From assembly GCA_044357715.1 (NCBI GenBank), contig JBIKPA010000011.1, positions 1 to 24,420 on the forward strand: a DNA stretch of 24,420 nucleotides, read 5' to 3'. The position numbers and the translations under genes are program-made. The notes beneath the pieces were generated by a model. The model saw only the letters and a list, made by a program, of their open reading frames with translations, was not told where the DNA came from and ran no database searches. Below are positions 1 through 6,925 of this stretch, piece after piece. Numbering within the stretch: position 1 is the stretch's first letter; every line of letters starts with the position of its first letter. This stretch comes from IMCC26207 sp044357715. Its GTDB lineage: Bacteria > Actinomycetota > Acidimicrobiia > Acidimicrobiales > Microtrichaceae.

Positions 1-435
1 GCCGATGAGACCTACGGCCGCTTTATGCGCATTCGCCACTACGACACTTTTATGCACGAACACGATATTCGTCAGGCGCTTGGCCTTGAGGATCGAGCAG
101 ATCCAGCGGCTATAGGTTCAGCACTGTTAGAGATCGAACCATCCTTGGGGTACATCGTTGGGCGGAAAGCGGGTTTGCCAGAAGGGTCAAGAATCCGCAT
201 CGATCTGACTGGCGAGGTGCAGCGCACCTACCTAGTTGAAGTGACCGACCGTGCCCGTGTGGTGGACAACCTGTCAACCGCAGCCTCGGTTGAAGTGTCG
301 ATGCCTGTCATGGTGTTCTTTCGACTCACCGGCGGCCGCTGTGAACCAAGCGAGGTCATCGCAGAGCAGGTCCTACTAGCAGGCGATCAAGAACTTGCCC
401 TGCAGCTGGCAAGCAACCTGAGCTTTACGCTGTAG
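1..435 (+). CDS. Mycothiol-dependent maleylpyruvate isomerase family protein (5' truncated)
   Basis: The frame is open from base 1 to a TAG at 433-435, so this is the C-terminal 144 residues of a gene that begins before the window; internal ATGs at 25 and 52 are not its start. The motif MHEHDIRQAL (about residues 18-27 of the visible part) matches the H-x-x-DIR-x-AL signature of the TIGR03083/DinB-like mycothiol-dependent enzyme family. The end, with FFRLTGGR, a GDQELA stretch and a terminal LSFTL, matches the C-terminal domain of that family. Members use a metal and often mycothiol; some isomerise maleylpyruvate, but most have no known substrate. The metal-site helices of the N-terminal bundle lie outside the window. 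Its last 11 bases overlap the 3' end of the convergent SGNH hydrolase gene. Family assignment is fairly secure; the reaction is unknown. Confidence 0.72.
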   Translation, partial: ADETYGRFMRIRHYDTFMHEHDIRQALGLEDRADPAAIGSALLEIEPSLGYIVGRKAGLPEGSRIRIDLTGEVQRTYLVEVTDRARVVDNLSTAASVEVSMPVMVFFRLTGGRCEPSEVIAEQVLLAGDQELALQLASNLSFTL

Positions 436-1234
436 CAGAAGCAGTCAACGACCGAGCCATTCGTGTAGGAGTGCCAAGCGAATCTTGTAGAGCTTCTCGC
501 AGGAATGGTTCGAACATGTCAGCCCAAGCGGTGTGGCCCAGTCGGTTTGGATGAAAGCGATCTTCAGCGAAAAGGTCGGTTGTCGGTGACCTGAACATGG
601 CATCAGAGAGTTCCCGTACCGGAACCCGAGTCACCTGACTCACCCCGTCTGCAACTTCGGAGTGAATCTGGTCGATGGTTGCACTTCGATACGCGGCAAG
701 AGACCTCAGGCTTTTTGGTAGTCGCGGAATGACAGACAAGTCGCCCACGCCCAAACTCATCACCGGTGCAACGTGGCCAAGCAGATTGAGCACAGCTTCA
801 AGGTCTCTGCGGAACTGCCGTGTCGAGGTGGCATGTAATGCATCATTCGATCCGATTGCAAGGATGAATAGATCGGGCTGAGTGAGAGCCGCTTCGGCTG
901 CTTGGTGCAACAAGACATCGCGAACTCGCGATCCACCCTTGGCCTGGCTGCGCAGGTCCACACTCCAAGGCAACCGGTTCACGAGTTGAGCAACCCAAAT
1001 ATCGGAACCCTGTTCTAGGCCAGGCCCTGTCAGGGAGCTATCTCCAAGGATGGTGATTCGTACGGCTTCCCCGGAAGGGTCGCCGTAATTACCGCTTGCA
1101 CAAAGATCCGCAAATCGAGGTAGGGCGGCGTTTGCTGAATGCAACGCTTGAACCCACAGCCCGCCGGCTGTCGCGAGCGCCAAGCTCGGTACCCCGATCG
1201 CAACCTCTCTCCTCATACCCCCTAGGTTGGACAT
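425..1234 (-). CDS. Membrane-anchored SGNH/GDSL-type hydrolase
   Basis: This 269-residue protein has the SGNH hydrolase blocks in order: GDSS with the nucleophile Ser66, a Gly pair near 100-101, GSND at 128-131 with Asn130, and DRFHPN at 225-230 giving Asp225 and His228. These complete the catalytic set of a GDSL-like esterase, lipase or deacylase. A hydrophobic stretch at about 10-30 after MRREV looks like an uncleaved signal anchor, so the enzyme probably works outside the membrane on a lipid, ester or cell-wall substituent. The start is uncertain: ATG at 1232-1234 lacks a clear ribosome-binding site, and ATG at 1214-1216 gives a 263-residue version with AGGGGG lying too close. The stop overlaps the convergent upstream gene. 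The gene is divergent from the di-iron protein gene. The substrate cannot be told from sequence. Confidence 0.83.
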   Translation of the reverse strand: MSNLGGMRREVAIGVPSLALATAGGLWVQALHSANAALPRFADLCASGNYGDPSGEAVRITILGDSSLTGPGLEQGSDIWVAQLVNRLPWSVDLRSQAKGGSRVRDVLLHQAAEAALTQPDLFILAIGSNDALHATSTRQFRRDLEAVLNLLGHVAPVMSLGVGDLSVIPRLPKSLRSLAAYRSATIDQIHSEVADGVSQVTRVPVRELSDAMFRSPTTDLFAEDRFHPNRLGHTAWADMFEPFLREALQDSLGTPTRMARSLTASATA

Positions 1235-1329
1235 CTAAATCGTTAGCGTCAACGGGTAAAAAGACCATTTTGTGATCGTTTTCACGCATGCGAATCAGCG
1301 GGCGCCATGCTCCAAGTCAGTTCTGCGCT

Positions 1330-1350
1330 GTAAGTTATGGAAGTAACTAC
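1330..1350. promoter_or_regulatory. Imperfect inverted repeat in the leader of the di-iron gene
   Basis: AGTTA (1333-1337) and TAACT (1344-1348) are inverted across a six-base centre, and flanking GT/AC pairs extend the match if one base bulges. It lies 19 bases before the ATG of the ferritin-like gene and just ahead of its ribosome-binding site. It could be an operator half-site pair or an mRNA hairpin. The arms are short enough to arise by chance, so support is weak. Confidence 0.25.
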
Positions 1351-1356
1351 TTCTGC

Positions 1357-1362
1357 AGGGGG
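1357..1362 (+). promoter_or_regulatory. Ribosome-binding site that fixes the di-iron protein start
   Basis: AGGGGG ends six bases before ATG 1369-1371. This supports that start over the upstream in-frame ATG at 1288, which has no such site and would add 27 residues that do not resemble the family. Confidence 0.7.
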
Positions 1363-1368
1363 AACCTT

Positions 1369-2520
1369 ATGAGTCGCACTGATGCCGAGATCCTCGATCG
1401 AGATGGCGTGAATGACCTTGATTCGATACTGGCGATGACAAACACTGATATCGACGAAACCATTCATGCTGTTACTGATAACGCTGACGCGATCTTTACC
1501 TGGAACTACGAAAAGGGTGAGCGCACCGGGCTGAACAAGTTGTACGAAAAGGCCAAGCACTCGATGTGGAACGGCGAGACCGATCTTGATTGGTCGATTG
1601 AGGTTGACCAAGAGCGAATCGCCCGCGAGTCGCCCATGACCATGAACACTGCGCTTATTGCAGAACTGGGAATAGACCTCAGCCGCACCTCGTTTGCAAG
1701 CTGGGGCGACGAGGAGTGGGTGAAGCTAGCCGTTGAGTCTCAGAACTGGAGCCTGAGTCAGTTCATGCACGGCGAGCAGGGGGCGCTGGTGTGTACTGCC
1801 AAGATTGTCGAGACGGTTCCTTGGATAGACGCGAAGTACTACGCCTCGACCCAAGTCATGGATGAGGCCCGCCATGTTGAAGTCTTTGCCAAGTACCTAG
1901 ACACGAAGTGCTCAGGTCATTACCCCGTCAATCATCACCTGCGGGCATTACTCGACGACATCATCAGTGACAGTCGCTGGGACATGACGTACCTAGGCAT
2001 GCAGATCATGATCGAGGGCCTAGCCTTGGCCGCATTCGGTTTGGCCTATCAGGTCACGCCAGACCCGCTACTCAAGCAACTGTTGCGGTACGTCATGAGT
2101 GATGAGGCCCGCCACGTTGCTTTTGGTGTGTTGAGCTTGCAGGAGTACTACACCGAGTTGAATTCGGCTGAACTGTTGGAACGTCAAGAGTTCGCCTTTG
2201 AAGCCGCAGTCAGAATGAGAGACCGCTTCTTGCAGCAAGAGGTCTGGGAGAACATGGGAATTCCTGTTCGTGAAGCAATCTCTTTGTTTAAACAGGATGA
2301 TCCAGAGCTAAAGAACCAAGATCCGTTCCAGCAACTGTTGTTCTCCAAGATTGTTCCAAACTGCAAGAAATTGGGTTTGCTTGATGCCAACGACGGTTGG
2401 CTTCGCAAGAGGTTCGATACCCTCGGCGTGACCCAATTTGAGGACTGGGCCGACACTGGGGAAGAGTACGAACTACTTGACGAGGTAGCTAAGGACCGAG
2501 CGGCAGCACACGCTGAATAG
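1369..2520 (+). CDS. Ferritin-like di-iron protein (R2/AurF-type superfamily)
   Basis: The protein has 383 residues from the ATG chosen by its ribosome-binding site. Two helix pairs carry the di-iron ligand pattern: E136 in HGEQ, then E166 and H169 in DEARH (165-169); E216 in MIEG, then E246 and H249 in a second identical DEARH (245-249). That E...ExxH repeat is the carboxylate-bridged di-iron site of the ferritin-like superfamily, which includes ribonucleotide reductase R2, fatty-acid desaturases and AurF-type N-oxygenases. The long spacing and C-terminal helical part fit stand-alone actinobacterial oxidase or oxygenase-like members better than ferritin itself. No R1 subunit, reductase or biosynthetic partner lies next to it, so the substrate is unknown. 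It is probably cytosolic and transcribed alone, since a strong terminator follows at 2575-2609. Superfamily is confident; function is open. Confidence 0.8.
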   Translation: MSRTDAEILDRDGVNDLDSILAMTNTDIDETIHAVTDNADAIFTWNYEKGERTGLNKLYEKAKHSMWNGETDLDWSIEVDQERIARESPMTMNTALIAELGIDLSRTSFASWGDEEWVKLAVESQNWSLSQFMHGEQGALVCTAKIVETVPWIDAKYYASTQVMDEARHVEVFAKYLDTKCSGHYPVNHHLRALLDDIISDSRWDMTYLGMQIMIEGLALAAFGLAYQVTPDPLLKQLLRYVMSDEARHVAFGVLSLQEYYTELNSAELLERQEFAFEAAVRMRDRFLQQEVWENMGIPVREAISLFKQDDPELKNQDPFQQLLFSKIVPNCKKLGLLDANDGWLRKRFDTLGVTQFEDWADTGEEYELLDEVAKDRAAAHAE

Positions 2521-2574
2521 CGTTCTGAGTACTTGGACCGAGGTCCCGGCGCTCAGCGAACAGATCGTAGAAAG

Positions 2575-2609
2575 AAGAACTCCCCTGGCCAAGAGCCAGG
2601 GGAGTTCTT
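2575..2609. terminator. Strong hairpin terminator between convergent genes, probably bidirectional
   Basis: A perfect 15-base-pair stem pairs 2575-2589 with 2595-2609 around a five-base loop. On the plus strand a T-rich tail (TTCTTTGTTTG) follows; on the minus strand CTTTCT follows. It lies 55 bases past the di-iron gene stop and 43 bases past the stop of the convergent lipoprotein gene, so it can end both transcripts. Confidence 0.87.
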
Positions 2610-2651
2610 TGTTTGACCTGAGTGCAGCTCAACCGCTGGGCGGCGGACTGC

Positions 2652-3506
2652 TTAGGAGATGACTGTGGTTCCCAGAATTGGGTTGGTGGGTGCGTAGCAC
2701 TTGGTGACTGCGTCAACGCTGCCGAAGAGCGGAACCCCGGTTACACGTGCCGTAAAGCCGATGCTGAAGCTGGAGTAGCTCGACCCAAACAGCTGAGCAT
2801 TGAGTGAGGTTCCAGATGCGCCAGTGGCCTGCAAGTTGATGGTGACCTCGGGTAGGACTGCAGTGCTGCCCCCTGCAAGGTTTCCTGGGACTGACAGGGT
2901 GACGATGCTGCCCGAGGCGGTCACGGTCACTGCGCCAGAACCCAACGCGCTACCGCCAGAGTACGAGGCAGAGACAAAGGTCGAGCCGGCGGGAATCGCA
3001 AACTTGACGGTTAGTGACTTCAGGTAGCTGATGGCGTAACCGCCACCACTGGTTGGAACAACCACTGGGTCAGCAGTGAGTTTCATCGCGAATGCGCCGC
3101 CCGGCGTAACCGAACCAGGTACCAGTGTGGTGACTCCGCTGCTCAGAGCGCTGGTGCTTGACTGCCCAACAGCCGTGCCCTGACATGTCATTGCTACCGC
3201 TGTACGAACCGCCGCCGGTGGAGCAGTCGTTGTGGTTGTGGTGGTGGGCGGAATTGTCGTTGTAGTAGTTGTTGTTGTTGTCGTGGTAGTCGTTGTTGTT
3301 GTCGGTGCCACGGTGGTTGTTGGTGCGACAGTGGTTGTGGGCGCCACGGTGGTTGTTGGTGCAACTGTGGTGGTGGGAGCAACAGTAGTTGTAGTGGTAG
3401 GAGTTGGCGGCTTCGGGGGTGCCACGCAGGCTCCAAGCACCAATGTTCCGGCGGCAAGTGTCGCCCCCAAAACGCCACGTACCCGCATAGTGCTTGTCTG
3501 CCTCAT
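2652..3506 (-). CDS. Thr/Pro-rich surface lipoprotein with C-terminal beta-rich domain
   Basis: This predicted 284-residue exported lipoprotein has positively charged residues, a hydrophobic core (about 11-26) and a lipobox LGAC with Cys27. Residues 31-97 form a low-complexity stalk: five tandem PTTTVA units (about 43-66), then 16 consecutive Thr (69-84), IPP and seven more Thr. The rest (about 98-284) is rich in Gly, Ser, Thr and Val in alternating patterns that suggest a beta-sandwich. Its two Cys, 108 and 270, could form a disulphide closing the domain. The stalk probably spans the wall and may be O-glycosylated, as known for Thr/Pro linkers of actinobacterial surface proteins. I do not recognise the C-terminal domain. 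ATG 3504-3506 is chosen because GGGAG sits five bases before it; in-frame ATGs at 3572, 3515 and 3488 are less good. Confidence 0.72.
   Translation of the reverse strand: MRQTSTMRVRGVLGATLAAGTLVLGACVAPPKPPTPTTTTTVAPTTTVAPTTTVAPTTTVAPTTTVAPTTTTTTTTTTTTTTTTIPPTTTTTTTAPPAAVRTAVAMTCQGTAVGQSSTSALSSGVTTLVPGSVTPGGAFAMKLTADPVVVPTSGGGYAISYLKSLTVKFAIPAGSTFVSASYSGGSALGSGAVTVTASGSIVTLSVPGNLAGGSTAVLPEVTINLQATGASGTSLNAQLFGSSYSSFSIGFTARVTGVPLFGSVDAVTKCYAPTNPILGTTVIS
3255..3302 (-). repeat. Homothreonine tract in the lipoprotein gene
   Basis: Sixteen consecutive Thr codons use all four synonyms: ACA nine times, ACG three, ACT three and ACC once. The mix argues for selection on the Thr tract itself, although the ACA runs could also expand or shrink by slippage. 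Confidence 0.85.
3304..3393 (-). repeat. Five tandem 18-base repeats coding for TTTVAP units
   Basis: Five adjacent 18-base units begin at 3304, 3322, 3340, 3358 and 3376. They differ from each other at a few bases, mostly third codon positions. They sit entirely inside the lipoprotein gene and form part of its extracellular stalk. Confidence 0.88.
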
Positions 3507-3553
3507 GAACGCTCCCATTTCGCCAATGCGAGCCCCATTCGACCCACCGAGTG

Positions 3554-3582
3554 AGTATTGACTGAAATACAAATGAACACAA
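3554..3582 (-). promoter_or_regulatory. Candidate promoter of the Thr-rich lipoprotein gene
   Basis: Read on the minus strand, TTGTGT (3577-3582) is followed after exactly 17 bases by AATACT (3554-3559). This resembles a -35/-10 pair with three and four of six consensus matches. Transcription would begin near 3547, giving a leader of about 40 bases before ATG 3506. It is a plausible but imperfect match. Confidence 0.4.
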
Positions 3583-3769
3583 GCAGAACGTGCGCTTTTT
3601 CATGACAAAAGTCACCCTGAATCCACCTGACTCGGAGTTGGGCGACTGCTAATTTCTCAAACTTATTTCCATGTATTGGCCGACAAACCCTTGTGTTTGA
3701 AGCCTTGTTTCTTGACCACATACGCCGGTTTGAGTTCTTGCTCAACTAGCAAACTCCTTGGACTTTTTC

Positions 3770-4417
3770 ATGAACCGAGCTTTCACGCGGGCTGGAGTTT
3801 TTCTCCTCGGTCTGCTCATCTCTTGCACTGCGTACTGCCTGACAGTTCGCGCCGATATTGGCTTAGGACCTCTGTTTCTGGTGCAAGTTGCGCTCGAGAA
3901 GCAACTAGGAATGTCTCCTGGCGTTTCGGCAATGGTCTTGGGGTTGCTGCTCGTTGCTCTTAGCGCACTTGTGCGCGGCGGTGTCGGTATTGGCACCGTG
4001 CTGGCCCCGGTCCTCGGCGGGGTAATTATCGACTTAGCGATGCCGCTCATTCCAAGTCTGAAGGGAACCGAACTTCAGATCTCTGCCTGTGTTTTCGGAA
4101 CCGTTGTCATGATGCTTGGCGGGGCACTGATTACCCAAGCCCAATTTGGGGTCGGAGGAATGGACGGTCTGATGCGAGGGTTGGCAGGCAAACTTGGAGC
4201 GCCGCTTGGCCATATTCGCCTAGGGATGGAGGCAACGTTGCTCCTGCTGGGTTTGCTGCTCGGGTCACAGGCCGGAATCGGAACGCTCATCACAGCGCTG
4301 CTAGTGGGGTACTCCTACCAATTCTGGATGCACCTGCTTGGCAAACAACCCCTTGCGCTTGTGCTCCCTGATCGGGCGAGCGCGCAGCAGCAAGACGGTG
4401 CAGTTCTTCTCAACTGA
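3770..4417 (+). CDS. YczE-like multi-pass membrane protein
   Basis: This small integral membrane protein (215 residues) has about five hydrophobic segments. Its first part, with LTVRADIGLGPLF near residues 25-37, resembles the YczE/YitT-like family, where a helix is followed by a conserved GLGP turn. Later Gly-rich segments (GVGIGTVLAPVLGG; FGVGGMDGLMRGL; GIGTLITALLVG) fit the same internally repeated design. YczE-like proteins have no settled biochemical function. In some actinobacteria they sit next to GntR- or MocR-type regulators, but no regulator lies beside this one. ATG 3770 is chosen over an in-frame TTG at 3758; neither has a clear ribosome-binding site. The gene stands alone between a divergent lipoprotein gene and the promoter of the following c-di-GMP gene. 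Confidence 0.6.
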   Translation: MNRAFTRAGVFLLGLLISCTAYCLTVRADIGLGPLFLVQVALEKQLGMSPGVSAMVLGLLLVALSALVRGGVGIGTVLAPVLGGVIIDLAMPLIPSLKGTELQISACVFGTVVMMLGGALITQAQFGVGGMDGLMRGLAGKLGAPLGHIRLGMEATLLLLGLLLGSQAGIGTLITALLVGYSYQFWMHLLGKQPLALVLPDRASAQQQDGAVLLN

Positions 4418-4475
4418 CCTGTCAGCGGACCGCAGAAATCGGGTATTCGTTCAACTTCTCAGTGCGCTGCCGACC

Positions 4476-4481
4476 TAGTAT
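4476..4481 (+). promoter_or_regulatory. Candidate -10 box for a leaderless GGDEF-EAL transcript
   Basis: TAGTAT matches the actinobacterial TAnnnT -10 pattern and ends six bases before GTG 4488, the only fitting start in frame. No ribosome-binding site precedes that GTG. This is the arrangement expected of a leaderless mRNA. No good -35 is visible. Confidence 0.45.
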
Positions 4482-4487
4482 GCGGAT

Positions 4488-6797
4488 GTGGAGAGTTCGT
4501 CAAGGTCTACCCATCTGGTTTTCGGCCTCATCTCTGGCTTTGCGCTTTCCGTAGCTGGGTTTCAGGCATTCTTTGGTTCGACCGGGATTCGGGCCTTTGA
4601 CACGTTAGATCTTCCTTTTAATTTGCTCGCTATTGCCGCGATGCTCATGTGTATCAATGCATCCCAACGCTCTGTTGGGTCTGCGGCGCTGGTGTGGAGA
4701 CTGATTGCACTTTCTGCTGCGTGCAATGTGATTGCGGATATTGCTTGGAGCGCTGCGGAAGCGTTTGGCCTTTCTCCCTTTGGTTCGGTTATCGATCTGG
4801 TGTACCTGCTCTGTTATCCGCTCCTCCTCGCTGCTGTGATTGTGCTGGCACGGGCCCGGGACCCGCTGAATGGTTCCGAACAGATTCTTGACGGGCTAGC
4901 AGTGGTTGCGGGGCTGGGGTTGTTTGCATGGCAAGCAGTAGTTGTTGCTCCAGGTGGCCTTGCCCAGGTAGATAGCCTCATGCAGAAGTTGCTGCTTGTT
5001 GCATACCCGTTTTTGGATCTGCTGTTGCTCGGGGCGTTGGCTGGCCTACTTCTTGGAACTGCCCATCGAAGTCGAGCCATCTTGGGCCTCTTTGCGTACT
5101 TTTTCGTTTTTCTGGTGACAGACATGCTCTATGCGGTATCGCTTCACGGAACTGGTACCGGGGCTTTGCTAGATGGCACCGATCTAGGATTCTCATTGGC
5201 ATACGTGCTGCTCGGTTTCACTGCGCTTCAACCCTCAGCACCTCGGATCGCAGAACTGCAACCCCCCGCACAGACGGGGAGCAGCAGGTTCTTGCTTCTT
5301 GGCGCAGCAGTAGTAATCCCTTCTCTCACTGCTGTGGCCTCGATCACTATTCTTGGTGGCGTTGATCCGCGGGTTTTCGCATTATCTACAGTTGCCGTTG
5401 CGATTGTGCTCATGGTCAGGGTGTCGAGGGTCATGTCGAATGAGCAGCGCGCGCGTCGGGAGGCTGAGGGAGCCCAAGCGGAGCTTTCGCGGTTGGCCCT
5501 AGAAGATCCCCTCACCGGACTTCCCAATCGCAATGCTCTTCTAGCTCGCATGTCGGGTGTTGCATCTGATGGGCATTTGGCGCTGCTGTTTATTGACCTT
5601 GACCACTTCAAGGTTGTCAATGACACTGCGGGCCACGCCGCTGGCGACACCATCCTCAAGATGGCTGCAGCAAGAATCTGCTCGGCTATTCAGCCTGCAG
5701 GTGAGGTGTTTCGGCTGTCAGGAGACGAGTTTGTGGCTCTGTGTAGTTCGAGCGAGGGTTCGGCCGACCCTCAAACTGCGGAGCGAGCAGCGGTTCGAGT
5801 TCTAGAGACACTTGCTGCGGTATTTGTTATTGATGACCTGCGTTGGTACATCGGTGGCAGCGTTGGCATAGCGGTGCGCCAACCAGGTTCAAACAGGGCG
5901 CCTGACCAGCTGATTCATGATGCAGATGTTGCAATGTATGAGGCAAAGCGTCAGGGTCGCGGACGCTTCCGCAGCTTTGATCAGGCCCTTCGAGAAGACA
6001 TTCGAAGCAGGCACGAGCTTGAAAACGAGATTCGTGTTGCAATTGATCGCAAGGAGATTGAGGCTGCTTTCCAGCCGGTGGTTCACCTTGACGGTCACGA
6101 AATCGCTGGGTTTGAGGCTCTTGCGCGTTGGAAGGATCGTTCGGGCCAGAACCGCTCCGCAGCAGAGTTCATAGAGGTAGCTGAGCAAACGGGATTGATA
6201 ACGCAAATCGATCATGAGATGCTGCGAAAGTCTTGCCGGTTTATTGCCGAGTTCAATGAGCATCGGCTTGATCGTGAGCCAGCTTGGGTTTCGGTCAACC
6301 TCTCAACGCAAGAACTTGCTGCTCCAGACCTGAGCACACGCATTGCCTCTGTGCTTCTCGAGACAGGAATTGACCCCTCTTGGCTCACTATAGAACTCAC
6401 CGAGGGAGCGCTAACTGTCGACCCTGATGTTGCGGTGCGGAGACTGACAGAGGTGCACGACCTTGGTGTCTCGCTCGCAGTGGATGATTTTGGAACGGGC
6501 TATTCATCCCTGTCGCACCTTCTGCGGTTCCCGGTGGACGTGTTGAAGGTGGACCGGATTTTCGTGGAATCTCTTACGGCAACCACATCTAGGCGCAGCG
6601 TTGCTGCGGCTGCTTTGCAAGTAGCTACCACTCTTGGGATTACTGCGGTGGCAGAGGGTGTTGAGACCACCATCCAGGCAGATGCCCTTCTTGCGCTTGG
6701 ATACGACTTGGCTCAGGGGTACCTGTTCGCTCGGGCGCTGCCTGCAACAGAAGCCCTTCGCTTGGTTGACACACCTGTTGTGCCCGTGTCTCAATAA
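4488..6797 (+). CDS. Membrane-bound GGDEF-EAL cyclic-di-GMP turnover protein
   Basis: This is a 769-residue, dual-domain c-di-GMP enzyme. Residues 10-313 hold about ten hydrophobic helices, an N-terminal sensor-like membrane region of no named family that I recognise. A short helix linker (about 315-338) leads to a GGDEF domain starting at DPLTGLPNR (340-348), with FIDLDHFK, ND and GHAAGD in place; the signature itself reads SGDEF (411-415). There is no RxxD inhibitory site just before it. The EAL domain starts near 513 and keeps E543-A-L, N604, E636 and E639 in ELTE, D666-D667 in DDFGTGYSS, K687, E723 and Q743, so hydrolysis of c-di-GMP looks intact. The SGDEF variant leaves cyclase activity uncertain; the domain could instead bind GTP and tune the phosphodiesterase. 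Start is GTG, probably leaderless. Confidence 0.9.
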   Translation: MESSSRSTHLVFGLISGFALSVAGFQAFFGSTGIRAFDTLDLPFNLLAIAAMLMCINASQRSVGSAALVWRLIALSAACNVIADIAWSAAEAFGLSPFGSVIDLVYLLCYPLLLAAVIVLARARDPLNGSEQILDGLAVVAGLGLFAWQAVVVAPGGLAQVDSLMQKLLLVAYPFLDLLLLGALAGLLLGTAHRSRAILGLFAYFFVFLVTDMLYAVSLHGTGTGALLDGTDLGFSLAYVLLGFTALQPSAPRIAELQPPAQTGSSRFLLLGAAVVIPSLTAVASITILGGVDPRVFALSTVAVAIVLMVRVSRVMSNEQRARREAEGAQAELSRLALEDPLTGLPNRNALLARMSGVASDGHLALLFIDLDHFKVVNDTAGHAAGDTILKMAAARICSAIQPAGEVFRLSGDEFVALCSSSEGSADPQTAERAAVRVLETLAAVFVIDDLRWYIGGSVGIAVRQPGSNRAPDQLIHDADVAMYEAKRQGRGRFRSFDQALREDIRSRHELENEIRVAIDRKEIEAAFQPVVHLDGHEIAGFEALARWKDRSGQNRSAAEFIEVAEQTGLITQIDHEMLRKSCRFIAEFNEHRLDREPAWVSVNLSTQELAAPDLSTRIASVLLETGIDPSWLTIELTEGALTVDPDVAVRRLTEVHDLGVSLAVDDFGTGYSSLSHLLRFPVDVLKVDRIFVESLTATTSRRSVAAAALQVATTLGITAVAEGVETTIQADALLALGYDLAQGYLFARALPATEALRLVDTPVVPVSQ

Positions 6798-6925
6798 GCC
6801 CACGCCGTTCCCTTTTTGCCTCAGTTCGTTTACTCTGAACACTGCACCGTCTCGCTGCTGCAGTTCATGCCGGTGTTTTTCGGGCAGAGGTGGGCTTGTG
6901 AGCGACTTGATAGAGGGGTGGAAAC

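Noticed and set aside
1288..1368. Longer start for the di-iron protein at ATG 1288
   Set aside because: It has no ribosome-binding site, adds residues unlike the family, and AGGGGG sits correctly before ATG 1369.
3304..3393. Tandem repeats considered as a CRISPR array or minisatellite
   Set aside because: The units are 18 bases, directly adjacent without spacers, and keep the reading frame of the lipoprotein stalk.
3232..3561. Plus-strand open frame beginning with a long Val run
   Set aside because: It is the antisense reading of the Thr codons, with no start signal and no family resemblance.
3070..3615. Minus-strand open frame rich in Asn and His over the lipoprotein gene
   Set aside because: It is an out-of-frame reading of the Thr repeat DNA; the lipoprotein frame has a signal peptide, lipobox and ribosome-binding site, and this one has none.
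3684..3699. CAAAC/GTTTG inverted repeat before the YczE-like gene
   Set aside because: Five-base arms in an AT-richer gap, with no placement relative to a credible promoter; chance is likely.
6798..6925. Gap between the GGDEF-EAL gene and phoD searched for a terminator or pho-box
   Set aside because: Only four-base inverted matches were found and no direct repeats of pho-box type, so nothing is reported.
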